This document shows positions 57,009-64,000 of a stretch of DNA of 64,000 bases, piece by piece; position 1 is the first letter of the stretch; the number at the start of each line of letters is the position of its first letter. The position numbers and the translations under genes are program-made. The stretch is from an uncultured Pelagibacteraceae bacterium (lineage in GTDB: Bacteria > Pseudomonadota > Alphaproteobacteria > Pelagibacterales > Pelagibacteraceae): NCBI GenBank assembly GCA_902609685.1, contig CACLSR010000002.1:235170-299169 (forward strand). Reading direction: 5' to 3'. The notes below the pieces were generated by a model, which saw only the letters and a list, made by a program, of their open reading frames with translations, made no database searches and had not been told where the DNA came from.

Positions 57009-59039
57009 ATGGATAAAAATAAAGTTAAGAAAGAATACAATAAAAAAATTCAAAATTTAGCAAAACTAAACAAACATTATTATGAATTAAGTAAGCCTTT
57101 AGTGAATGATTATGAGTATGATCAAATTAAAGCAGATATCCTATCTTTAGAAAAAAAATATGATTTTTTAGAGAGTGAAAATTCACCCTCAAAAATAGTA
57201 GGTTTTAAACCATCTAAAACTTTTAGAAAAGTTTTACATAGGGTTCCCATGCTCTCACTTTCAAATGCCTTTGATGAAGAGGACCTAGTAAATTTTGAAA
57301 AAAAAATTAATAATTTTTTAGACCAAAAAAGCTCTAACGAATTAGAGTACAGCGCAGAACCTAAGATTGATGGTATTTCTGCTTCTTTAATTTTTAAAAA
57401 GGGAAAATTTATAATGGGACTTTCCAGGGGTGACGGCAAAGAGGGTGAAGATATTACAAATAATTTAATGACAATAGATGATATTCCAAAAAATATCTCA
57501 GCAGAAAATTTTCCTAATGAAATAGATATTCGGGGTGAAGTATTTATTCAAAATAATGATTTTGAAAATCTTAAAGATAAGTTTGCTAACGCAAGAAATG
57601 CTGCGTCTGGATCCTTACGACAGAAAAATCCTCAAGATACAAAGAAAATTCCTTTAAAGTTTATTGCCTATACATTTGGGTATGTAAATAATATGGAAAT
57701 AAAAAATCAAAGCAACTACTTACAACAATTAAGCAAGTGGGGTTTTAAAACCAATCCATTTAATAAAACTATAAAAGGTATTAAAAATTTAATGAAAAAT
57801 TACCAAGAGATAGAGAAAAAAAGAAACGAGATTGATTTTGATATTGATGGTATTGTTTACAAAATAAATAGTTTTGATTTGCAGAAACGTTTAGGTAACG
57901 TTGCAAATTCACCTCGTTGGGCTATTGCACACAAGTTTTCTGCTAACAAAGGTATTTCAAAGATTTTAAATATTGACATTCAAGTCGGTAGGACAGGGGC
58001 ATTAACACCTGTTGCAAAAATAAAACCAATTAATATTGGTGGTGTAGTTGTATCGAATGCAACACTTCATAATGAAGATGAAATGATAAGAAAAGATATA
58101 AGGATAGGGGATATAGTAGTTGTAGAGAGAGCGGGAGATGTTATTCCACATATTATAGAGGTAGATTTAAAAAAAAGAAAAAAAAACATAAAAAAATATA
58201 TTTTTCCAACCAAGTGTCCATCTTGTGGAGCTAAAACAATTAAAGAATACAATTCGATTACTAAAAAAAATGATGCAGTAAGAAGATGTTCAAGTGAGGG
58301 ATATGAATGTGATAAAATGACAATAGAAAAAATTAAGCACTTTGTATCAAAAGAAGCTTTTAATATTGATGGTTTTGGAAAAAAAATTGTAGAAAATTTT
58401 TGGAGACTTAAAATGATTAAATTACCACAAGATATTTTTGTTTTGAATTATGAAAAAATAAAAAAAATGGATGGATGGGGACAACAATCTGTCGCTAATT
58501 TAAAATATGCAATTGAAGAAAAGAAAAATATTTCTTTTGAAAAGTTTATATATGCTCTTGGAATAAGACATATTGGATTTGAAAACGCTAAATTGATTGC
58601 TAAAACACTTAAAACTCCTGAAAATTTCATAAATCTTTCTAAAGAAAATAAAATTGATGATTTATTGAATATTGATGGGATCGGTGAGACTCAAATAATT
58701 TCTTTAAAAAAATTTTTTTTGAATAAGACTAATTTAAAGGTAATTCAAGATCTTCAAAAAATTTTAAAAATCCAGAAAACAACAGAAAATAAAAAAGGTG
58801 GTGTATTAAGTGATAAGATATTTATGTTTACGGGAAAATTAACTGGCATGAGTAGAGCAGAAGCTAAGTCTTTAATAGAAAAAAATTCAGGAACAATAAT
58901 TAGTAATGTTTCAAAAAAACTTGATTATTTGATAATTGGAGAGAAACCCACTAAACGGAAAGTTGAAGCTGCAAAAGAGTTAAAGATTAAAATCATAGAT
59001 CAATCAGAATTACATAAATTATTGGATAAAAGTAGCTAA
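57009..59039 (+). CDS. ligA: NAD-dependent DNA ligase LigA
   Basis: LigA seals nicks during replication and repair using NAD. The 676-residue protein shows, in order, the NMN-binding Ia domain (YYELSKPLVNDYEYDQI), the adenylation domain with the nucleophilic lysine in EPKIDGIS (about residue 119), and the RGEVFIQ motif. An OB fold comes next, then a four-Cys zinc finger (CPSCGAK, RRCSSEGYECDK), helix-hairpin-helix repeats, and a C-terminal BRCT domain (FTGKLTGMSRAEAKSLIEKN). It starts 1 nt after bamD and overlaps the pepP end on the other strand by 21 nt. Confidence 0.98.
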   Translation: MDKNKVKKEYNKKIQNLAKLNKHYYELSKPLVNDYEYDQIKADILSLEKKYDFLESENSPSKIVGFKPSKTFRKVLHRVPMLSLSNAFDEEDLVNFEKKINNFLDQKSSNELEYSAEPKIDGISASLIFKKGKFIMGLSRGDGKEGEDITNNLMTIDDIPKNISAENFPNEIDIRGEVFIQNNDFENLKDKFANARNAASGSLRQKNPQDTKKIPLKFIAYTFGYVNNMEIKNQSNYLQQLSKWGFKTNPFNKTIKGIKNLMKNYQEIEKKRNEIDFDIDGIVYKINSFDLQKRLGNVANSPRWAIAHKFSANKGISKILNIDIQVGRTGALTPVAKIKPINIGGVVVSNATLHNEDEMIRKDIRIGDIVVVERAGDVIPHIIEVDLKKRKKNIKKYIFPTKCPSCGAKTIKEYNSITKKNDAVRRCSSEGYECDKMTIEKIKHFVSKEAFNIDGFGKKIVENFWRLKMIKLPQDIFVLNYEKIKKMDGWGQQSVANLKYAIEEKKNISFEKFIYALGIRHIGFENAKLIAKTLKTPENFINLSKENKIDDLLNIDGIGETQIISLKKFFLNKTNLKVIQDLQKILKIQKTTENKKGGVLSDKIFMFTGKLTGMSRAEAKSLIEKNSGTIISNVSKKLDYLIIGEKPTKRKVEAAKELKIKIIDQSELHKLLDKSS

Positions 59040-60719
59040 CCATCTTTTTTCACTTGAGTTTAAATATTTATGAAGTTTTGTGTAAATATCCAAATTATAT
59101 TTCAAAAGGTAACTTTTTTCATTATCTGTCAATAAATCGAAATTAATTAAATCTTTATCAATTGGAGCTAGTGTTAAATTTTCAAAGTACAGCTTATTTT
59201 TACTTTTTTTAACATAAATCAAATTTTCTATACGTATTCCAAATTTATCTTTTTTATAATATCCCGGCTCATTACTCAAAATCATTCCCTCAAGTAACTT
59301 AATCTTATTAAATTTAGATATACCCTGGGGTCCTTCATGTACATTTAAAAAAAAACCTACACCATGTCCAGTTCCATGCTGGTAATCTAAATTGATCTCT
59401 CTTAAAAATTTTCTTGCTCTAACATCTATCAGATTACCTGAAGAATATTTATTTAAATTTGATTTTACAACTGCAATATGACCTTTTAAAACTCGTGTGA
59501 AAATATTTTTTATATTCTTTTTGGGTTTTGAGAAACAAATTGTTCTAGTTACATCCGTAGTGCCATATTTATATTGTCCACCAGAATCACATAAAAAAAT
59601 ATCTTTTTTATTAATTTTTTTTGTATTTATTTTTGTCGCTCTATAATGGACAATAGCGCCGTTCCCTCCAGCACCAGCAATAGTATTAAAACTTGGGTAT
59701 AAATAATCTTTATTTTTTTTTCTAAAATTTTCTAATTTATTTTGTGCCTCAAACTCAGTAATTTTTTTTTTGTTAATATTTTTGATCCAATAAATAAATT
59801 TTGTTAATGCAACACCATCAAAAACATGACTCTTTAACATATTTTTGATTTCTGTTTTATTTTTTAATGATTTGAGTAAATAAATTGGATCGTCTTTTTT
59901 TAAAATTTGAAACTTTTTTTTTATCATATTTTCAAAAAAAATTGAGCAAGTATTTTTATCAATTATAATTTTTTTACCTTTAAGATTTATAATGAATTTA
60001 TTAAAATTCTTTGGTTCAATTATTTGATTAGATTTCAATTTTTTTTCTCTAATTAAACTCGAAACTTTATCTTTATAAGTAATTAAATAAAAACTATTTT
60101 TATTGTCTATAATCAAGTGACAATTAGGAATGGGACTATTCGGATTGTCATGTCCTCTTATATTAAGAAGCCATGCAACATTCTCAGGTGCTGTGATAAA
60201 TAAATAATCTGATTTATTTTTGTTTAAGTATTTTCTTATTTTTGTTATTTTAGTTTTATAGTTTTCTCCAACTACTTTGTTATTAAGAGAAAAAAAAGGT
60301 TTATTTAATTTAACTTTATATTTATGAATTTGATCAATTAAATTTGACTCAATACTTTTCACTTTATTATTCAAAAAAAAAAAACTCTTTATTTGTGTAG
60401 ATGTAAAAAGTTTTGGATCAAAACCTATTGATAAATTTTTGAACAAATTACAATTAATAATTTTATGTAAGTCTATAACTTTAAAGTATTTACCTGCCTC
60501 TTTTTTTGCTTGGATAGTGTATCTTCCATCAACAAATAAATAGTTTTTCTTTTTAAGAATGATTGAATAACCAGCGGAGCCAGTAAAGTTTGAGATTGTT
60601 TTAAGCCTATCATTTGCAGAGTATTCTGAAAAAAATTCATCATTTTTGGGAATAATATATCCATCTATATCGTATTTATTAAATTTACTTACTAGTTTGT
60701 TTATTCGATTATTAATCAT
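59019..60719 (-). CDS. pepP: Xaa-Pro aminopeptidase (M24B family)
   Basis: This is a metallopeptidase that removes N-terminal residues preceding proline. The 566 residues have two creatinase N-domain-like repeats, the long form seen in alphaproteobacteria and eukaryotic XPNPEP1-type enzymes, followed by the pita-bread domain. Metal ligands are seen in LCDSGGQYKYGTTDVTRTIC (two Asp), YQHGTGHGVGF (His), LNVHEGPQ, SNEPGYY and the C-terminal IRIENL (Glu). The start is adjacent to uvrD with a 4-nt overlap, so the two are cotranscribed. Confidence 0.93.
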   Translation of the reverse strand: MINNRINKLVSKFNKYDIDGYIIPKNDEFFSEYSANDRLKTISNFTGSAGYSIILKKKNYLFVDGRYTIQAKKEAGKYFKVIDLHKIINCNLFKNLSIGFDPKLFTSTQIKSFFFLNNKVKSIESNLIDQIHKYKVKLNKPFFSLNNKVVGENYKTKITKIRKYLNKNKSDYLFITAPENVAWLLNIRGHDNPNSPIPNCHLIIDNKNSFYLITYKDKVSSLIREKKLKSNQIIEPKNFNKFIINLKGKKIIIDKNTCSIFFENMIKKKFQILKKDDPIYLLKSLKNKTEIKNMLKSHVFDGVALTKFIYWIKNINKKKITEFEAQNKLENFRKKNKDYLYPSFNTIAGAGGNGAIVHYRATKINTKKINKKDIFLCDSGGQYKYGTTDVTRTICFSKPKKNIKNIFTRVLKGHIAVVKSNLNKYSSGNLIDVRARKFLREINLDYQHGTGHGVGFFLNVHEGPQGISKFNKIKLLEGMILSNEPGYYKKDKFGIRIENLIYVKKSKNKLYFENLTLAPIDKDLINFDLLTDNEKSYLLKYNLDIYTKLHKYLNSSEKRWLATFIQ

Positions 60720-62749
60720 TTAATTCTTTTTTGATATCTTATCCATCCGGGGCTATTTATACCGCTTTCATTTTCAATATCTTGATTAAATTCATATTCT
60801 TCTATCTCATCCTTGGTTTCATCGAAAAAAGAATTTTTCTCTAAATATTTGTCAGGTAGTTCGTCAATAAATCTTGACGCCATACTATCTATCCAATCAC
60901 CCTGGTAAAATCTGTTCATTGAAAAAGATACTACTACTTTTTTTTTTGCTCTGGTTAAACCGACATAGGCCAGTCTTCTTTCTTCCTCTAAACCACTTTG
61001 ACCTTTTTCTTCAATAGATTTTTGGTGAGGAAAAAGTCCTTCTTCCCAACCAGGTAAAAAAATTACATCAAACTCAAGACCTTTCGCGGCGTGCATTGTC
61101 ATCATATTAACTTTTTCACCTTCCCATTCTTGATCAATTGATGTTGCTAATGAGACATGATCTAAAAAACTTTCCAAATTATCAAATTCTTTCATCGCAC
61201 TTAACAATTCTTTTATATTTTCAAGTCTGTTTTCATTTTCTAGATCTTTTTTATTTTTAAGCATTGCTGAATATCCAGACTCATCAAGAATAGTTTGTAA
61301 TAATTTAACATGACCCATTTTTTTTATTGTTAGATCATTTCTCCATTTTGAAATTAAATCTAAAAAGGACATCAAACCGATTTTAGCCTTTGGTTTAATT
61401 AAATTTTCCTCTATCATTTTTCGAGATGAAATCTCTAAACAATCTTTCTGTTTTTTTGCAAATTCATGGATGCTTTTTATGGTACTATCACCAATTGAGC
61501 GTTTTGGATTGTTAACAATTCGTTCAAAAGCTAGATCATCTTTTTCTTGGTAAACTAATCTTAAATATGCAATACAATCTTTTATTTCAGCTCTCTCATA
61601 AAATTTTATTCCTCCTAAAATTCTGTAAGGTAATCCAATTTTTAAAAATCTTTCTTCAAATTCTCTTGTTTGAAATATCGCCCTTACAAGAATAGTAATA
61701 TTATTATATGAATATTCTTGTTTTATTTTTTCAATCTCGTCTGAAATTCCAATAGCCTCGTCTTTTCCATTTTTAAAACAATTCAACTTGACTAATTCAC
61801 CCTCATTTAAAGTTGTCTTTAATGTTTTGCCAACTCTGTTTTCGTTATTTGCTATTAAGTTTGATGCAACAGCTAGAATATTTTCAGTAGACCTGTAATT
61901 TTCCTCTAGTCTAATTACTTTTGTATTTTTATAAACTTGATCAAATTCTAAAAAATTTTTTATTTCTGCTCCTCTCCAACTATAAATTGATTGATCATCA
62001 TCTCCTACACAGCAGATATTTTTATTTTTTTCTGTAAGTAATTTAAGCCATTTACTTTGTATAAAATTTGTATCTTGATATTCATCAACTAAAATATATT
62101 TAAAATTTTTTGAGTAAATTTCTCTTAAATCTTTGTTTTTTTCTAGAATCTTGACTGCATGAAGAATTAAGTCACCGAAGTCACATGAATTTAAGTCAAT
62201 TAGTTTTTGTTGATAAATTTTATAAATTGGCAGAATAGTTTTTTCATAAATATCTTTTTGATTTATTATGACTTCATTTGGATAAAATCCTTTATTTTTC
62301 CATTTATCAATTATTGCAAGAATATATCGTGGAGCCAATTGTTTGATATCAATATTTTCGGCTTTACATATATTTTTGATAAGTCTAGTTTGATCATCCG
62401 TATCTATAATTGTAAAATTTGATTTTAAATTGACTGCAGGAGCATGTTTTCTTAGAAGCTTCGCACAGATAGAGTGAAAAGTCCCAAGCCATGATAATCC
62501 TGTAGCAGAAGATCCTAAAATTTTGCTAACTCTAATTTGCATTTCTTTAGCCGCTTTATTCGTAAAAGTAACTGCTAGAATTTGATTAGGATAAGCTTTT
62601 TTTTCTTTGACTATATTTGCTATCCTTGTTGTTAGCACTTTAGTCTTTCCAGAACCAGCTCCAGCCACAATTAAAAGTGGTCCATCAAGATATGTAACTG
62701 CCTCTTTTTGAGCTTTATTTAGGTTTTTTAAATATTCAGAGTTTAACAT
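60716..62749 (-). CDS. uvrD: DNA helicase II UvrD/PcrA
   Basis: UvrD is a superfamily 1A 3'-5' helicase that removes the incised strand after UvrBC cutting and acts in mismatch repair. The 677 residues include the Q-motif LNKAQKEAVTY, Walker A LLIVAGAGSGKTKVLT, LAVTFTNKAAKEMQIRV, the Walker B YILVDEYQDTN, GDDDQSIYSWRGAEIKNF, RLEENYRSTENIL, and motif V/VI blocks MTMHAAKGLEFDVIFLPG and EERRLAYVGLTRAKK. The C-terminal tail is shorter than in Escherichia coli UvrD (720). uvrB, uvrC and ligA are also in the window. Confidence 0.97.
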   Translation of the reverse strand: MLNSEYLKNLNKAQKEAVTYLDGPLLIVAGAGSGKTKVLTTRIANIVKEKKAYPNQILAVTFTNKAAKEMQIRVSKILGSSATGLSWLGTFHSICAKLLRKHAPAVNLKSNFTIIDTDDQTRLIKNICKAENIDIKQLAPRYILAIIDKWKNKGFYPNEVIINQKDIYEKTILPIYKIYQQKLIDLNSCDFGDLILHAVKILEKNKDLREIYSKNFKYILVDEYQDTNFIQSKWLKLLTEKNKNICCVGDDDQSIYSWRGAEIKNFLEFDQVYKNTKVIRLEENYRSTENILAVASNLIANNENRVGKTLKTTLNEGELVKLNCFKNGKDEAIGISDEIEKIKQEYSYNNITILVRAIFQTREFEERFLKIGLPYRILGGIKFYERAEIKDCIAYLRLVYQEKDDLAFERIVNNPKRSIGDSTIKSIHEFAKKQKDCLEISSRKMIEENLIKPKAKIGLMSFLDLISKWRNDLTIKKMGHVKLLQTILDESGYSAMLKNKKDLENENRLENIKELLSAMKEFDNLESFLDHVSLATSIDQEWEGEKVNMMTMHAAKGLEFDVIFLPGWEEGLFPHQKSIEEKGQSGLEEERRLAYVGLTRAKKKVVVSFSMNRFYQGDWIDSMASRFIDELPDKYLEKNSFFDETKDEIEEYEFNQDIENESGINSPGWIRYQKRIK

Positions 62750-62783
62750 TTTTAATTTTAAATTATAACTTGTTTCAATTTAT

Positions 62784-64000
62784 ATGAGAAAACAAAATTT
62801 ATTATCAAAAAAAATTGGAAAACAAATCTCTACCATAAATAATTTATTAGAGAATTATTTCAATAGTTTAAGACGTTTTATCTTAGATTTAAGAAGACTA
62901 AGGTTTGATAAGAATAATAGAGTTTTTTTGACTATAGTTTCAATTATATTTTTGATAATTATTTATTTCCTAATACCAACCGCTTACAATAAAGATTTGA
63001 TAAAAAAAGAAATAAAGAATCAAATTTATCAAAAATACAACTTAGCTATAAAATTTGATAATCAGATACAGTATAATTTTTTACCTAAACCTCATTTTAG
63101 TTCAAAAAATTTATTAATTCTTAATGATCAATCAAAAGTTGGAGAGGTAAAAAATTTTAAAATTTTTATTGATTTTAAAAATTTTTTTAAATTTAATCAA
63201 ATTCAAACTCAAGATTTAATTTTTGATAAAGCTGCTTTTAATATAAAAAAATCTGACTTAAGTCTTTTTAAAAAGCTTTTAAAAACAGAGCCGAATAGAA
63301 ATAAAATTAAAATTAAAAGAAGTAATATTTTTTTCCTGAATAAAGATAATGAAGTTTTATTTATTAACCAGATAAATGATAGTCAGTTTTATTATGATCT
63401 TAAAAATTTAAAAAATATTTTCTTTTCAAAAGGTAAAATTTTTAATGTCCCTTATAAATTAATTATAGGAAATGATAAATTAAATGAAATTTTAAATTTT
63501 GAACTAGTTTCAAAAAAGCTTGTATTAAAAATTGAAAATAGAACAGATTATAAGATGGAAGATGATACTGGAAGTTTAAAAATAAGCTTTAAAAATAAAA
63601 ATAATATTTTCAATTATCAAATAAACAAAAATACTATGGATATTTTTTTGAATGATACAAATAAGACATTTAAAGTTTCATTAGAATTTAAACCTTTTTA
63701 TTTAATTTCAAATTTAAAGTATCAAACTTTTCGCATAAGAGATCTTTTAAACAATCCTTTTTTTATAGAGATTTTAAAATCCCAAATGTTAAATAACAAA
63801 AACCTCAATGCTTTAATGACTTTCGATGTGAAAAATGTTTATGACTTTGATAGATTCTCAGATTTATCACTGAAACTGAAAATAGAGGATGGAAATTATA
63901 ATTTTTCAAATTCTAATATTACTTGGAAGGAAAATGTTAAAGTACTTTTTTCAGACGCTTTTTTAAATTTTGATAAAGGTAAAATTAATTTAAACGGAAG
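62784..64000 (+). CDS. AsmA-like membrane-anchored envelope protein, 3'-truncated by window edge
   Basis: An open frame runs from the ATG at 62784 to the right edge without a stop (about 405 codons visible). A basic N-terminal cytoplasmic region (1-46, with RRFILDLRRLRF) precedes one membrane helix (FLTIVSIIFLIIIYFLIPTA, about 48-67). The rest is a beta-rich, Asn/Lys/Phe-rich periplasmic region with the AsmA-like opening (YNLAIKFDNQIQYNFLPKPH followed by SSKNLLI). This layout is that of AsmA/DUF3971 family proteins, which shuttle lipid between membranes. The gene is divergent from uvrD across 34 bp. The assignment is moderate because only part is seen. Confidence 0.62.
   Translation, partial: MRKQNLLSKKIGKQISTINNLLENYFNSLRRFILDLRRLRFDKNNRVFLTIVSIIFLIIIYFLIPTAYNKDLIKKEIKNQIYQKYNLAIKFDNQIQYNFLPKPHFSSKNLLILNDQSKVGEVKNFKIFIDFKNFFKFNQIQTQDLIFDKAAFNIKKSDLSLFKKLLKTEPNRNKIKIKRSNIFFLNKDNEVLFINQINDSQFYYDLKNLKNIFFSKGKIFNVPYKLIIGNDKLNEILNFELVSKKLVLKIENRTDYKMEDDTGSLKISFKNKNNIFNYQINKNTMDIFLNDTNKTFKVSLEFKPFYLISNLKYQTFRIRDLLNNPFFIEILKSQMLNNKNLNALMTFDVKNVYDFDRFSDLSLKLKIEDGNYNFSNSNITWKENVKVLFSDAFLNFDKGKINLNG

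Overview
The window is a strongly A+T-rich, densely packed bacterial chromosome segment. Gene content and order (petABC, petP/petR-like regulators, carA facing yqeY-dnaG-rpoD, rnpB beside mraZ, lpxC-bamD-ligA, MidA, ELM1) are alphaproteobacterial. The low G+C, tiny or negative intergenic spaces, tail-to-tail gene overlaps and frequent GTG/TTG starts fit a streamlined marine lineage of the SAR11 / Candidatus Pelagibacter type. No phage, insertion sequence or CRISPR array is visible. The lineage is an inference from gene content and style, not from a database match.

Layout. 1-2700: the 3' part of a tRNA nucleotidyltransferase / poly(A) polymerase gene, then a minus-strand group trmL-hemF-greA. 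2788-5345: petABC, the cytochrome bc1 complex. 5322-11265: a minus-strand run lgt-midA-pgeF-prs-rplY-pth-ychF. 11316-13952: a UbiK-like gene facing a MarR regulator / response regulator / histidine kinase operon. 14023-20646: ilvE, then the minus-strand run uvrB-pteridine-reductase-like SDR-folB-uvrC-pgsA. 20683-25649: aspC, a divergent ADP-ribosylglycohydrolase homologue, trxB, an ELM1-family gene overlapped by a 2OG-Fe(II) oxygenase gene, and a small membrane protein. 25755-34411: carAB divergent from yqeY-dnaG-rpoD. 34422-34632: two tRNA genes, one with an abnormal elbow. 34640-37678: a methyltransferase, mlaA-mlaC and a cell-wall amidase. 37719-38076: RNase P RNA. 38235-57007: a rearranged division and cell wall (dcw) cluster running mraZ-ftsZ-rsmH-ftsL-ftsI-murEF-mraY-murD-ftsW-murG-murC-murB-ddl-ftsQ-short ftsA-lpxC-bamD. 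57009-64000: ligA, pepP, uvrD and the start of an AsmA-like gene.

The most interesting region is the dcw cluster. ftsZ has left its usual place after ftsA and sits directly behind mraZ. MurE and MurF are one 947-residue polypeptide. The gene between ftsQ and lpxC, where ftsA should be, encodes only 234 residues. They align by eye with the FtsA N-terminus and 1C subdomain, and they end in an FtsA-like amphipathic membrane helix, but the ATP-binding lobes and the FtsZ-binding 2B subdomain are missing. A MraZ operator (three TGGGN boxes at 10-bp period) overlaps a good sigma70 promoter ahead of the cluster.

Other leads are a tRNA-Val(GAC) with a non-canonical T-loop and a shortened D-loop, a primase that has lost three of four zinc ligands, a PTR1/FolM-like reductase next to folB, a pgeF gene whose conserved 5' end has no ATG/GTG/TTG start, and an ADP-ribosylglycohydrolase homologue without its metal-binding aspartates.
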